DNA of 64,000 nt from Tipula vernalis (lineage: Eukaryota; Arthropoda; Insecta; Diptera; Tipulidae), in NCBI GenBank assembly GCA_958295665.1, contig OY282560.1:271300177-271364176 (forward strand), given 5' to 3'. The translations under genes and the position numbers were made by a program. Positions 11,601-22,620 of the stretch are shown here, in pieces (within the stretch, counting starts at the first letter, position 1; each line of letters begins with the position of its first letter). Below the pieces are notes generated by a model. That model ran no database searches and was not told the DNA's origin. It saw only the letters and a program-made list of their open reading frames with translations.

Positions 11601-12504
11601 CATCCCAGGGCGGGATTATATTCAATATGTTCACGTCCGCATCAACTCGCTGCCTACGCGAATACGAACTTCGTGTGGTATCCGGCGGTCCGAGACTACT
11701 ATGCAATGCCGTGCCGGTTGTAATGTTACCGAAACAGCTGCACATGTAATACAATCATGTCACCGCACACATGGGGGACGCATCAAACGTCATAACGCTG
11801 TGTGTAAAGTGCTTGCATCGGGCTTGCGGGATATCGGCTATGAGGTTGATGAAGAGCCACGAATACGTACCGACTCTGGGTTGAGAAAGCCGGACATAAT
11901 TGCCGTTAGGGATGGGCACGCAACAGTAATCGATGCCCAGGTAGTTAATGGATCGACGTCCATAAACGAAGCGCATGAGAGAAAACGAATGTACTACGCT
12001 TCCAATGATGGAATTGCAGCCGAAATAACATCTCGGCATGGAATTATGAGGAATAATATCTTCTATTCCACATGTATCCTCTCATGGCGTGGTATATGGT
12101 CGTCTCGATTAGCTGATTATCTACTGAGCCTGGGGCTATCGAAGCGACTTCTTAGTGGTATTACTACAAGGGTGTTGCAAGGTAGCTCCTTGAACTGGAA
12201 TAGGTGGAACAAGATGACGACATTGTCTGGTTATCGTGATGGCGTGTGGAGACGAACAGGAGTTGGGTGATAAAAAGTGATGGTGAAAAGAGCATAAGTA
12301 GGTTTATCCTACTAGGGTACCTGCACCCGCCGGAAGAACATCTTTCCAGGCTAAATCGGCAGCAGGAAATAAAGCCGTGATGGGTTTGTGGTTTTTTAGT
12401 CAGTAAGAATCTGACACTACCATGCAATAACATCGCATGGTGTCTTTTGAAGATTTTCCACCTCCCATTTATAAAAAAAAAAAAAAAAAAAAACAAAAAA
12501 AAAA
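8660..12504 (+). mobile_element. Full-length R2 non-LTR retrotransposon in its 28S target site
   Basis: The element lies exactly between the two halves of the conserved 28S R2 target (CTCTTAAG before, TAGCCAAATG after), in the same orientation as the rRNA. It has a ~490 base 5' leader, one long coding region (9149-12270), a ~200 base 3' untranslated region and an A-rich tail (about 12470-12504). The length of about 3.85 kb fits a full-length R2. R2 elements are co-transcribed with 28S rRNA and insert by target-primed reverse transcription. The coding region is interrupted (see 9149-12270), so this copy is not autonomous. Confidence 0.93.
9149..12270 (+). pseudogene. R2 protein: zinc finger, Myb, reverse transcriptase, restriction-like endonuclease
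   Basis: Start ATG at 9149. One C2H2 finger (C25, C28, H41, H46) is followed by a Myb-like segment from about residue 58 (RSKWVWSDEE), the single-finger layout of the R2-D group. The RT follows: FVPKKSNAEHPGDFRPISV, LDLAKAFDSV, RQGDPLS and AYADD (about 10817-10831). The C-terminal part has a C-x3-C-x7-H-x4-C knuckle (11704-11760) and the restriction-like endonuclease motifs KPDIIA and VIDAQV (about 11888-11940). Three lesions are visible: a TGA at 10112-10114 in frame with the following RT segment, a frameshift in the G run near 10880-10887, and a frameshift in the T run near 11276-11282. Apart from these, all domains look intact, so the copy was inactivated recently or the homopolymer shifts are assembly errors. 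Minus-strand open frames across it are shadows. Confidence 0.92.
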
Positions 12505-12562
<58 letters not shown>

Positions 12563-12570
12563 ACTGTCCC
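12505..12570 (+). rRNA. 28S rRNA gene fragment, right of the R2 insertion
   Basis: TAGCCAAATGCCTCGTCATC followed by TAATTAGTGACGCGCATGAA and TGGATTAACGAGATTCCCAC TGTCCC is the conserved 28S sequence immediately downstream of the R2 site, with no difference I can see from the usual insect form. Similarity stops sharply at 12570, where AAAATATG replaces the expected continuation. Confidence 0.93.
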
Positions 12571-14430
12571 AAAATATGTTATAGTAAACATCTTCTTCGG
12601 TACGAATTAGAGGATTTTTATCCAAGTTCATTCCAGCCTGGATTTTACACCTGTGAACCGAAAAATAGTAGTAAATATTGTGAAACAATTTTACAAATGA
12701 AACTTTAATAAATCGGCTTGCAGTTACTATGCTTACTAAATATAGTAATGTATATCTTCGAATCAGGAAAATGATGTTTTTAAATTTTCCAAATACAAAG
12801 AAGGTACAGCGAAAATATACTTTATCTTGGCACAAACAATTTTTTGTTTTGTCTACCAATCGAAGCTTCTTTACAGAATGTCTCAAATTGTTAGAGTAAA
12901 ATGAAACGTTTCACTTTAACAACATTGAAAATTCTACATGATTCAGACAAAAATAATGACCGGAATACAAAAAATATAATAAATACTTTCCCTACAGCAC
13001 ATTTCTAGTCAGAACTTATTGTTTCCTCGCAATTTTGCTTGTAGACGCCTTAGTAGATTTAAACATACTCGCAATAGGTAGGTAATTCGGGGTACTTAAG
13101 ATTTCTCATTTAAGTATACTAATTTGAATCGATAAAATTTATGTCATAAATAACATTAAATACGAAAGCATTTGTCATTCTCATTGTGGAAATAAATGCT
13201 TTCAGTTAAAAGACAGCGAAAAGAAATTGAATCTGACAGCGACCAGGAAACTATATCAGATGAAATTGAGGAAGCTGTAGTTGCGGCCCATGACGAACTC
13301 AAAGTTGCATTCGAGAAGCGTATGAACGTTAAATGTTAAAACTTTAAATGAAGACATCGTTTTCTCCTATCTATTTGAAAAATCCACAATTCTCAAATCA
13401 TCCAGCTTATTACTAGATGATGAATCAACACAATTATTGTAGTAAACAAAAATGTTGTTATAAGCAAGTTTCTCGTTTTTAAAAAGGGTTCAGTGGGTCG
13501 TTTTAAACCAAAAAGCCAAAAGGCTTGCAAGTAAGAAAAAAGTCGATACATTTGTACAGGAAGCGTTGAAAACAGTTACCGGATATGAGCGTATGTCCAC
13601 AAAATCTAACTGTTAGCGCTAGAAGAGGCTCTTCGGTACGGCAAAAAGAAATGACAAAAATGTGTTTGAGTGATATTGGGAGTAAAACTTCAATATTAAT
13701 AGTTAAGATTGGCAAACCCTAACAAAAAAAAAAACTAAGAGAGCATCCAATTAGTACAACCAAAAAGGTGATGCGTAAACATAAAGTAGGTGGATTGCAT
13801 GTATACAGTTCAGATAAAATACACATTCTCGATTTATTCGTCTGGTCTATTGCTCTTGTTTATATACCCTAGACTCAACTTTTTTAACTACCTTTGAAAG
13901 ATCACATCGATGATCGTCCCGTATTTCGTAGTAGATTCATTTCGATCTCAATTCATGTGCAAGTTACAATTCATCTCGCAGGAAGTTTGGTAGTGGTTCA
14001 ACTTCCGAATTATAGTCGCCTCGGAAAATTTTCGAAATCCTTTCAGAATGCGGAACAAGGGCGAAATGTATAACGACTCATTTTTAATTTAACTATTTTG
14101 TATTTATCAAAGATGGTTTTGCTTTTAAAGGTAATAAAAATCAGTACTGTATTTTCATTCAAATTAAACGAACAATATCACAAAATGAAATATTCAAACG
14201 AATCAAAAATCTTCATTGTAAAGTAATTTATGAGTGAAAAAATTCCAGAAGTTCTCAATTCCACAATTGAGGTTGACCTGCATGAATATATTACCATACT
14301 GTCTGAATTAACCTAGTAAAGACATGAACCATAAGTGCTTTTAAGTACTTGTGGTGGTCGATTGGAACGCCACTATTAAAAAGTAAAAAATAAAAAAAAA
14401 ACGTTGTCTTTGTCTCTTATATATCCTTGA
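12571..14430. other. Unassigned AT-rich stretch after the rDNA fragment
   Basis: No further rRNA sequence is present. A short plus-strand open frame at 13197-13340 begins MLSVKRQRKEIESDSDQE and is acidic; I do not recognise it. Minus-strand frames of 70-120 codons at 12524-12886 and 13503-13715 lack motifs and are probably chance. Confidence 0.45.
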
Positions 14431-14434
14431 CAGA

Positions 14435-14650
14435 CTGCGATTTGTTAAATCCGATTTAGCTAAACTCGTTTTAAATTACGTTTAATACAAGTAAACTGTT
14501 ATTGTTTTCATAATATTTGTCAAACTAATACAATCACATTACATCGTTTTAGGCACTAAACTCAAAATAAAGCATAAATACCGTAAACCTAACTACGGCT
14601 AATCTCGAAAGTTCACTAAATCGGATTTATTAAACCATATTGTGTCTAGG
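14435..14650. repeat. Weak inverted-repeat pair, possible MITE
   Basis: GTTAAATCCGATTTAGCTAA near 14444 has an inverted partner near 14616-14640 (ACTAAATCGGATTTATTAAA). About 18 bases pair. No target duplication could be fixed, so this is only a possible small element next to the Harbinger complex. Confidence 0.35.
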
Positions 14651-14924
14651 GTTTTAAGCTCGTATTTTTTAACAAGGATAAATCGACGGATTAATCCACA
14701 GTTTTCGAAAATCCGCTGATTTAGCCGAGGCTACTTTTGATAATTTTAATCGCGGATAGATCCGTAGATTTTTTGTGTCTTAATTTTGAACGAAGCTAAA
14801 ACCGACGATTTTCGAAATTAATTTTCGAATTAATAACTGCTTGCTGGGACATTTGTCATTTTTTTGTTTGTTTTCCTCCCTATATTTTTATGTTTTATCG
14901 TTATATATTTTTGTGTTTTAGTCA

Positions 14925-16204
14925 ACGGACTTATAAAAGTAAGATTGAGAGATTGCAAAGAACGGCCGGTATGCTTGTTAGCGGGGCATTGAGGTCGACA
15001 CCGACAAGTGCCATAGAGGTTATGTTGCACCTTCTTCCGGTCGACATTTTTGGCAAACAGATGGCGGCAAATACGGCTGTACGACTTGCAGCCGTCTCTC
15101 AGTGGAGGTGTCTTAGTATAGGACACTCTACTATTGTTAGATCGTTGAAGGATGAGCTGGCGAATCTTGACTACATTAAACCTACTCTACGCTTCGAGAA
15201 GCGATTTCGGACCTCCTTCCCTTCAAGGGAATCCTGGAGGGATGAACCGTTATCGGAAACCGAAGCGTTGCAATTCTTCACAGATGGCTCCAAGCTAGAC
15301 GGCAAAGTGGGAGCTGGAGTATTTTGTGACAAATTAAATGTAAACATTTCTATTCGTCTCCCTGATTACTGCAGCGTGTACCAAGCTGAAGTCGTAGCGA
15401 TTGAGGAGGTCATGACTTGGTTGAAGCATAATGTGTTTTCCTCAGACGATATCACAACCTATGCGGACAGTCAAGCGGCGATCCGGTCGTTAGATTCGGT
15501 GTCTTTGGCGTCACGGGTGGTGTTGAGTTGTCACTCACCTCTAAATGAGATGGGTGAGCATTTCAATATCCAGGTAATCTGGGTCCCAGGTCACTCGGGC
15601 GTCATGGGGAACTGCAGGGCGGATGAACTTGCTAGGCATGGTACGACTCTCCAGCTGCAACCGGAAAGGGCAAGTCTGGGGAGGCCTATCACAGCGCTGA
15701 GACAAGCACTTGGGAAGCAGGCGCTATCCTCAGCGGGGAAAGGTGATCTAACACCCTCACCTGTAGGGTCGCAAGTCAAGTTTGGCCAAAGCTGCACTTG
15801 GGGCGCACTAGGGCATTAATATCCCTACGCAAACGTGAATTAAGAACGGTCGTAGGAATTCTCACGGGACACTGCCTTTTTGGAGAACATGCAAGAAGGC
15901 TGGGTCTGGAGGCAAATGACTTCTGCAGAAGCTGCTTGGACGAAGAGGAGGAAGAGACGTTGGTCCACTTCCTTTGCTCGTGTCCAGCATTGGCTCTCAG
16001 AAGGCACTAACACTTGGGTAAGTTCAGGATGGACTGCCTCTCGGATCTCGAAAACAGTAAAGTGCGGGACGTCTTACGCTACATAAGTAGCTCGAAATGG
16101 TTCCAATAGGGGTAAAAGGGGAGATATTCTGCGGTATTACAATGGACCGTCACCGGTCTAAGTGCGCATAAGCAGCCACTCCAACCTAACCTAACCTAAC
16201 CTAT
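14925..16204 (+). mobile_element. 5'-truncated LINE 3' end with RNase H, zinc knuckle and CCTAA tail
   Basis: A plus-strand frame from about 14935 gives the end of a LINE ORF2: a thumb-like IERLQRTAGMLVSGALRSTP, an RNase H domain with FFTDGSKLDGKVGAGVF, QAEVVAIEEV, TYADSQAAI and WVPGHSGVMGNCRADELARH (the catalytic D, E, D, D series), then a frame change near 15760-15800 and GRTRALISLRKRELRTVVGI with the knuckle CRSC..E..VHFLCSC. A stop at 16008-16010 interrupts what follows. The tail is ACCTAACCTAACCTAACCTA (16184-16204). RNase H plus the C-terminal knuckle suggests the I/LOA/R1 superclade. It is truncated at the 5' end, as usual for such insertions. Confidence 0.85.
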
Positions 16205-18219
16205 CGTTGATAGACAAAAACATTATGGCAATAATCTCAGATCGCGATTTCAAATTCACTTTAAAAATTTGCTCAAAAAAGAAAATTGTTTCTCGCTTAA
16301 GCTTTCTGTCTCTTTTTGTATTTCATATTCATCGAGTTTCAAACTCTAGATTACGATAGTCATGTTATGAAACACAGTAATCCTAAAGTATTTAAATCGT
16401 GTTGTAGACAAATACACTGAAAAAAATAACTACATAATCTCGAATTCGCGATTAGCTAGTTTGAGTCTGTGTTGGGTATTAGCAGTGCTGCCGAAGTGAG
16501 TACGGTCGGAGTATTTATACTACTTTTGCCTAATCCAGCGAAAAACCCTAAAATGGATTTCTTACAGTAATGTGTCAGTCATTTTAGCAGATAATGTCAA
16601 TTCAAACACAAAGTTTTTTTTTAAGAATCGGAAGATTTGTTGGTAAAACTTACATCTTATGTACATCAATATTATAAAAACATCTGCAGGAGGCTCCAAA
16701 TAAACTCAAACATGGTAGAAAAGTCATGATTTTAACTAAAACCGTTTATCTGGTTTGGCTAAATATTTAGATTAGAACCTCCTGAACATAAAAATTATGC
16801 TACAAGACAAATTATGTAATCACGATGTATGGAAGTTTGTATTTACAATATTCTCAAATCCTTCCTTAGTAGATTAGGACTTCTTGAATATAAAAATAAT
16901 ACTTTAAGAAAATTTTTGCAGTCACTTACCCTTTCCAAATTAGAAAATTGTATGGAAGTCTGGATTTATGCAGTGTAATATGGCGAATTTTAGTCATGCA
17001 ATACGCCTTAAAATCAAAACTCTCAAATCGTTTGTTTGGGTCAAGTTTAGGTTAAAACCTCGGGAATATATAAATGTTGCTGTATATTATAACCAAAGAA
17101 ATAATTTGAGAATATTGAATTCAAGGCGTATTACATGAAATAAATTTGGTTTAACCACATCGCACTGCATTTGAATAAAATCTAGGAGATCTGAATCTAA
17201 AGTAAGAATAACCTAAGCTCTAGATCCAATTTGTGACATTTTTTAGTGTATCTGGGCCCTAGGTCGGATTTAGGTAGGAACATATATGAATTTGTCTGGC
17301 ATTGACATTTCTTTAAATTGCAATAAAATATATTCCAACTATCAAAAATTATCTGTATGAAAAGACGAATGCCCGCATATTTAACATGTCTGAATTGATT
17401 TATCTGCCAAGATGACTATGCCAACAAACAGCACAAAATTAAAATAAAGTGAAAAAATTATAAAAGAAAATCGAGAAAATGGCGCAAGCAAAAAGCCAGC
17501 TATCTCCCAAACTATAAGGCCCGTATTTTTAAACAAGGATAAATCGGCGGATTAATTCACAGTTTTCGAAAATCCACTGATTTTTCCGAGGTTACTTTTG
17601 GTAATTTTAAACTTGGATAAATCCGTGGATTTTTTGTGACGTAATTTTAAACGAAGCTAAAATCGGCTAAATATCTGCTTGCTGGGACATTTGTCAATTT
17701 TTATGTTGGTTTTTTCTCTCAATATTTTTTGTTTTCTATTTGTTGTCAATATAATATCGTGATTTGCAGCATTCCTGTGCAAAAAATAAATAAAATCAAA
17801 AGCGAGCGGTGCACATCAGTTTTGTTTAACATTGTGCACACATTTTACAGATCGAAAAATATAAATGAAAACATAGACTCCTTTTAGTGGAATTAGCGGA
17901 GAAGCAGAAATTTATAATTGAATGCAAAATGACCGATTCAATTTCTAATAAAAAAAAAATTGGAAACTTGGGAAACAGTACATACAGCAAATAACTCGCG
18001 GCGTGTTGGTCCAGAAAAAAATAAACAACTAAAAATTACCTACAAATATTTAAAGGGAAAGGTACGCAAAGTTGTGTCAACCGCACGTTTGGAGAGCAGA
18101 TCAGAAAATATATCAAAATTTCTTCTTGTAATTATGTAGGCTTGTATTTTTCAATTTACTGTGGTAAATTCCGGCAAATGTCATCTCTAACATCAAAATT
18201 AGCTTCAGATTCATCAATG

Positions 18220-18893
18220 GGAGCATTTAACTCTTTCAAACTAATCGAATTGTTGTGGAGAACTGCAGTTGCCACAAAAATTGTGACTATAAGGAAAATA
18301 AATACAAATTATGAAGAAAATAAAAGCAATTTTTTACTTATTGCTAGAATTGGAAACCTTCTCTTCCACTGCCCGAAAGTCCCTTCTTTTACAGACCTAG
18401 TTGACGATAGGACATGATTGTACCTTTCCTGACTTGCATTTCCTGGGTTTCTGTAAGGCATTATTAAGTAAGGTTTGCATCCATAACAGCATACTGCTTA
18501 GTTCGTGCTGCTCAAATCGAGCCTTAATTTGTAAAAAATTAAATATTGTCTGGTCATGGAAGAACCAAACCAGCTAAACAAGGGAACAAAAATTGTCTTA
18601 ATAAATTGAGTTAATTGAAATTTAATTACCTTGCAACAATATCAAGAAATTTACCATCAGCATCACATATTGCTTGTGTGTTAATGAGGATATCCACGAA
18701 AGTCCAACGATTCCAGATCTTCTTGGAGAATACTGGCCAAATAATGGACCCCTTCTTTAGAAAACCGGAATCGGCGCCGAAACTCTTCCTCGTTGTGAAA
18801 TCATATCGTGAAACACTTTAGGATGTTATATTATCTCGTAATCTGATTCACCAGACTCTGATGGCGAAGACGAAGATTTACTATTTTCCATTT
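18220..18893 (-). pseudogene. PIF/Harbinger transposase remnant
   Basis: Starts with MENSESSSSPSESGESDYEI at about 18893 on the minus strand. Further on come INTQAICDADGKFLDIVA (about 18680-18627), which holds the second catalytic Asp region, a probable intron, then HDQTIF with FLQIKARFEQ. The end (about 18480-18290) keeps scrambled traces such as LQKP and frame-shifted RNP/CIER-like sequence. The part between the acidic N-terminus and the INTQ segment, with the first catalytic Asp, is deleted. The same order is seen in the better preserved transposase at 62226-63401. Dead copy. Confidence 0.7.
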
Positions 18894-19099
18894 TTAATTT
18901 AAATTATTAAATATTAATTTAAATACATATACACATACATACATATATACGAAATATATGTATATAGTGAATTACAAATTTCAATTATTTAAATTAATAT
19001 TTGATAATTTAAATTAAAAATGGAAAATAGTGAATCTTCGTCTTCGCCATCAGAGTCTGGTGAATCAGATTACGAGATAATGTATCATCCTAAAGTGTT
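18811..19099. repeat. Internal inverted duplication of the transposase start
   Basis: About 113 bases at 18811-18923 recur in reverse at 18987-19099, almost identically. Both arms encode the same acidic N-terminus, MENSESSSSPSESGESDYEI (minus strand in the left arm) and the equivalent start at 19019 on the plus strand. The ~60 base spacer is an ATACATACATATATACG-type simple sequence that reappears after the right arm. Confidence 0.8.
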
Positions 19100-20136
19100 T
19101 CACGATAACTGTAATTCACTATGTATATTTCGTATATATGTATGTATGTATATAACGTAAATAAATGACGTTTTCTATTTCCGAATTTTCGAAAATATCT
19201 TTATCCACTGTTTTAGCCGTCGATTCGATATCGAGGTATAAATCCGTGGATAAATTTTTAATCCAGGTTTCAATCAGTGGATTTATCTTCATTTAAAAAT
19301 ACGAAACAGGGGATAAATTCGCCGATTTATCTCTATCCTCGTTTAAAAATAAGGGCCTAAGAGTTTCTTTAATTTATGTTATAAAAACCATTTTGTTTTT
19401 GGTTTAGAGCTCCCTATTATACTAATTTAATATTAAAGCTGTAGCTTGGGAACCCATAGTTACGATTTTAAAAATGAAAAGTGGTTCGAAGCTAAAGTTG
19501 CACACAGATAAATTTTCCTGTTATTTATGACGTAAAATTTAGCTAGGTAAAAACTGCTGAAAATTTCGCTTTTAATGTAAAATTTGCAACGTACTCCGCT
19601 TAAATTTTTCAGAACGGCAGCACTGAGTATTAGTCTTTAGTCAATATTGTGATTAGCGGCATTTATGTACAATAAATAAATAAATGCGCTTGCAAAGGTT
19701 CCAGATCTTCTCGGAGGGTGTTGGTTAAATAAAGAAACCCTTCTTTAGAAACCGGAATCGGTGCCGAGACCTTTCCTTATTGTAAAACTCCATGCCTATT
19801 CTATCGTGAAATACTTTAGGACGTTTAGATCGCATCCACAGTATTATACCGTAATATGATTCACCAGACTCTGATAACGAAGATGGAGATTCATTAAATA
19901 TATTTTCCGTTTTTAACTTAAATTTTCAAAAATTAATTTAAATTTAAATTTGCAATTCATTACGAACATACGTACGTATATTTAGTTTTGTATCGATCTA
20001 TAAACAAAAGAGGTGATTAATTCGCCGATTTAACACTATCAACGTTTAAAATTAAGGCCCTTAGATCGAGCATCAGAATTTTTTCCTCTTTTTGTTTTTT
20101 TTCTGACTGTGAGTCAATTGTTCTCATGGAAAAGAG

Positions 20137-20500
20137 CAAAACCAACACGAATGTCTTATACAAGCCTTATTTATAAAACAATCACTCATTTGCTACAACA
20201 GTGACATAACTCAAAATGGTAATTTATGAGTTGTGTTTCGGTTATGGCCCCACACATGCGTTATTAGAAATATTATAACACTGTGTTTCTAACAACAAAT
20301 TAATAGTAATTTTTGAGTTGGGTCACTGTTGCAGCAAATGAGCGAAATGTACATTCATTGACTTGTATCGGTTTGTTGGTGAGTTTTAAATTTGATGTCG
20401 TGTTTGCATAAGGCGACATCACTAACAATAATATAACTCAATGTACATTTTTATATCCAATGTACAGCCCGCCTTGTATAGACATTTGTGTTGGTTTTGA
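20137..20500. mobile_element. MITE with outer and inner inverted repeats
   Basis: The outer arms, CAAAACCAACACGAATGTCT then TATACAAGCC, pair with sequence at about 20468-20500. Inside it a second pair, CTCATTTGCTACAACAGTGA at about 20188 and its inverse ending at about 20345, spans a further ~40 bases. This is either one element with complex ends or one inserted in another. No coding sequence. Confidence 0.6.
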
Positions 20501-21013
20501 ATAGAAGCTTAATGCAAGTAAAAGAATGCCACTAACACAATGACATGAAACAAAAATTTCCCTCATTTTCCGTCATAATTTGTCTCATTTATGAGATTAC
20601 TCCAGTACAAATTTTTTCTAGTAGGTGTGGGTAGAGTTGTTTACATAACAAAAATCAAGTGACTTGTAATTCTGTAGTTTTTCAACTCTTAAAATTCTTA
20701 ATTTAAACCTCCGAATATTTGAATTGCCAAATTAAACGACATTAATACAACAACATACGCTGTCAATGTTAACAAGTAAAACAAAAAAGCATTATTTTAT
20801 TATCTGCTCGCCTAATCTAGCCTAACCTTGAACTAGAATAATGTAAATATTGTTTGCACAATCAGAGTGAGATAATTTACTTCTAACGCAAACATCTTTT
20901 CAATGTCATTCTATTATCACTATGCCATAATCTTTCATTAAGTAGTAGCGATTTAAAAAGGTGTGCGATCTTTTAATTCATATGTTGTAAATATTCTCGG
21001 TTTTTTTTAATTC
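20501..21013. other. AT-rich stretch, nothing recognised
   Basis: No coding pattern, inverted-repeat pair or similarity to other parts of the window was found. Confidence 0.4.
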
Positions 21014-21170
21014 TCAATATTTCGGTATTGTATACTATTATCAAGGCTTTAGTATTTCTCCTGATTCTAAACTTTCTCGTTACAAAATATTTGAATGAAT
21101 ACAGAAAAAGTTTAGAATCAGGAGAAATATTAAAAAACCTTGATAATGGTATACAATACCGAAATATTGA
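21014..21170. repeat. Long hairpin with degenerate hammerhead-like ends
   Basis: About 65 bases at 21014-21076 (TCAATATTTCGGTATTGTAT, then CTATTATCAAGG and TTTCTCCTGATTCTAAACTT) recur in reverse at 21106-21170, leaving a ~30 base loop. Each outer arm reads CCTTGATAATGGTATACAAT then ACCGAAATATTG. This has the same layout as the hammerhead-like arms at 56432-56634 (core, stem, GAAA), but CTGATGA is replaced by TTGATAA. Probably a relative with a decayed core. Confidence 0.6.
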
Positions 21171-22430
21171 CAAAAATTAATTAAATGATCTTTTGATTCA
21201 TAATTTTATAGTGTTGAATAATAATTAAACTGATTACAAATATTTCCCAGTGATAAGCTAACCATAGTTTATTGTGTGTTTGTACATTCGTTAGCAACTT
21301 TGTTAGAAAACAATTTTTTTTGTAGTTTTAGCGCATACAAGTACATTAATAGTAAATTCAGAAACAAAAAACTACGATATTTTTAATTACTAATTAAACT
21401 AATAAGGTCAGGACATACGTATTCATTATTTAATCGAGGACAAAATATATTTTATTTGACGTACATATATTTTTTCTATGTAATTAAATCAATGAAAAAG
21501 TTTTAAACTAAATATGTACGCTTATCACATTGGAATTTAATTAATTATTTAAACTAAAAATTATTTATAGATTAAAATTCATTTGATAGTATTTATTTTA
21601 ATAACAGAATCCAATAAACAAAATACCGAAAAATATCAAATTTCTTATTACTGTGCTTCTACGATTCTTTTGCATAAAAATAAATTGATTTTGTTGAAAA
21701 GATAAATTACTTGGAAAAATATTTTATTTTAAGATATCATCAAAGATAATGCATAATAATTTTTTATTCAATGATTTAATTTTGTTGAAATAAAATAGAT
21801 TTTTTTTTGTGTAAACAACACAAACGGACAAACGGTACTTAATCGTACATACACAAATAAGTATATAACTTCATAGACTGTTTGAAGTCTTCTGAATAAG
21901 TTAATGGTATACATATTTGTGCTCTTTACTAAGAATTGTTTTATTAATAAAATATTTACGTAGTATTATTACGATTGATTCGATAAAAATATAAAATAGT
22001 TAGACAATTTTTATGATTTGAAAATAAAATATGAAATTATTGCAAACATGGTTTTTGTTTTTGTGGACATTCGAATTTTTTCGTCAATGTAGGAAATATG
22101 TACATATATCAAAAGAATAATTTACATAAGTTTCTTTTGTTGAAATATTTATTTCGATTTGGTAAATCAATTATAAGTATTATTTAAATGTCAACACAAA
22201 GCTATTTAAGGTAAATTATTAATTAAGACATTCCTAGTATTTAATAAAAGATAACATATTTATAACATATGTATATGTAAGTTTAAGTTTATTCATAATA
22301 AATGTTTAATTATATAAGCAAATATGTTCATATTTATTAATTTATACAATCAGTAAATATCAAAAATATCTAAGCAATTTTTAAAATGTTGGTACTACTT
22401 GGGCTGAAAAGATTCCTGTCTTGATAATAA
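21171..22430. other. Very AT-rich stretch, nothing recognised
   Basis: Long runs of A/T with stops in all frames. No inverted-repeat pair or coding similarity was found. Confidence 0.5.
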
Positions 22431-22439
22431 AAAGCAACT

Positions 22440-22620
22440 TTTTGGCAATATTTCTGTTTAATCTTCAATATAATCTCCTTTAAACTCAATAAAAACATGT
22501 CCAAACATTGTTGTGAAGTAATCACTCACATACAAATTCTCACCTCTTTTTCGTTCATCTTCAACAACAGTTGCGCGACCGCAAAACGAACATTTTCTTA
22601 GGATGGTGTAGACTTACCCA
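22440..22620 (-). pseudogene. Possible mariner transposase C-terminal remnant
   Basis: On the minus strand the end reads SDYFTTMFGHVFIEFKGDYI then ED and a stop, resembling the ELKGDYIE tail of mariner-type transposases. No catalytic region is visible. The assignment rests on this tail only. Confidence 0.3.

Larger units (their letters stand above)
17518..19357 (-). mobile_element. Decayed PIF/Harbinger-like transposon with TAA target duplication
   Basis: The ends GGCCCGTATTTTTAAACAAG and, inverted, GGCCCTTATTTTTAAACGAG form terminal repeats that continue with ATAAATCGGCGGATTAATTC-like sequence. TAA flanks both ends (17515-17517 and 19358-19360). The minus strand carries transposase remnants (18220-18893). 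Length is 1.84 kb. It sits inside the element at 16483-19625. Related half-copies lie at 14658-14915 and 19634-20060. Confidence 0.78.
16483..19625. mobile_element. Element with 11 bp terminal inverted repeats and 8 bp target duplication (hAT-like)
   Basis: The left end CAGTGCTGCCG at 16483 is mirrored exactly at the right end (CGGCAGCACTG, 19615-19625). Flanks are GGTATTAG (16475-16482) and AGTATTAG (19626-19633), an 8 bp duplication with one mismatch. CGGAGTA recurs just inside both ends. An 8 bp duplication and a CAGTG-type end fit hAT elements; P-type elements also give 8 bp. Its interior is filled by a Harbinger-like element (17518-19357); the rest (~1.3 kb) shows no transposase, only irregular repeats at 16770, 16870 and 17045 sharing TTAGATTAGAACCTCCTGAA-like sequence. 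Confidence 0.6.
14658..20060. mobile_element. Outer PIF/Harbinger-like element, split by nested insertions
   Basis: The left end at 14658 (GCTCGTATTTTTTAACAAGG, then ATAAATCGACGGATTAATCC) and the right end at 20060 (inward GGGCCTTAATTTTAAACG, then TAAATCGGCGAATTAATC) match the two ends of the complete Harbinger-like element at 17518-19357. The left piece stops at about 14915 and the right piece starts at about 19634, and these points correspond to nearly the same place in the complete element (about 17735-17742). The simplest reading is one old element opened by a later ~4.7 kb block. Flanking TTA/TAA triplets are compatible with the 3 bp target duplication of the superfamily. Confidence 0.55.

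Noticed and set aside
12524..12886. 120-codon minus-strand frame overlapping the 28S scrap
   Set aside because: It begins in non-conserved DNA and ends inside antisense rRNA sequence, with no motif.
16184..16204. CCTAA repeats as a telomere-like tract
   Set aside because: It sits at the 3' end of a LINE and is only about four units long. It is a retroelement tail, and fly telomeres usually do not use this repeat.
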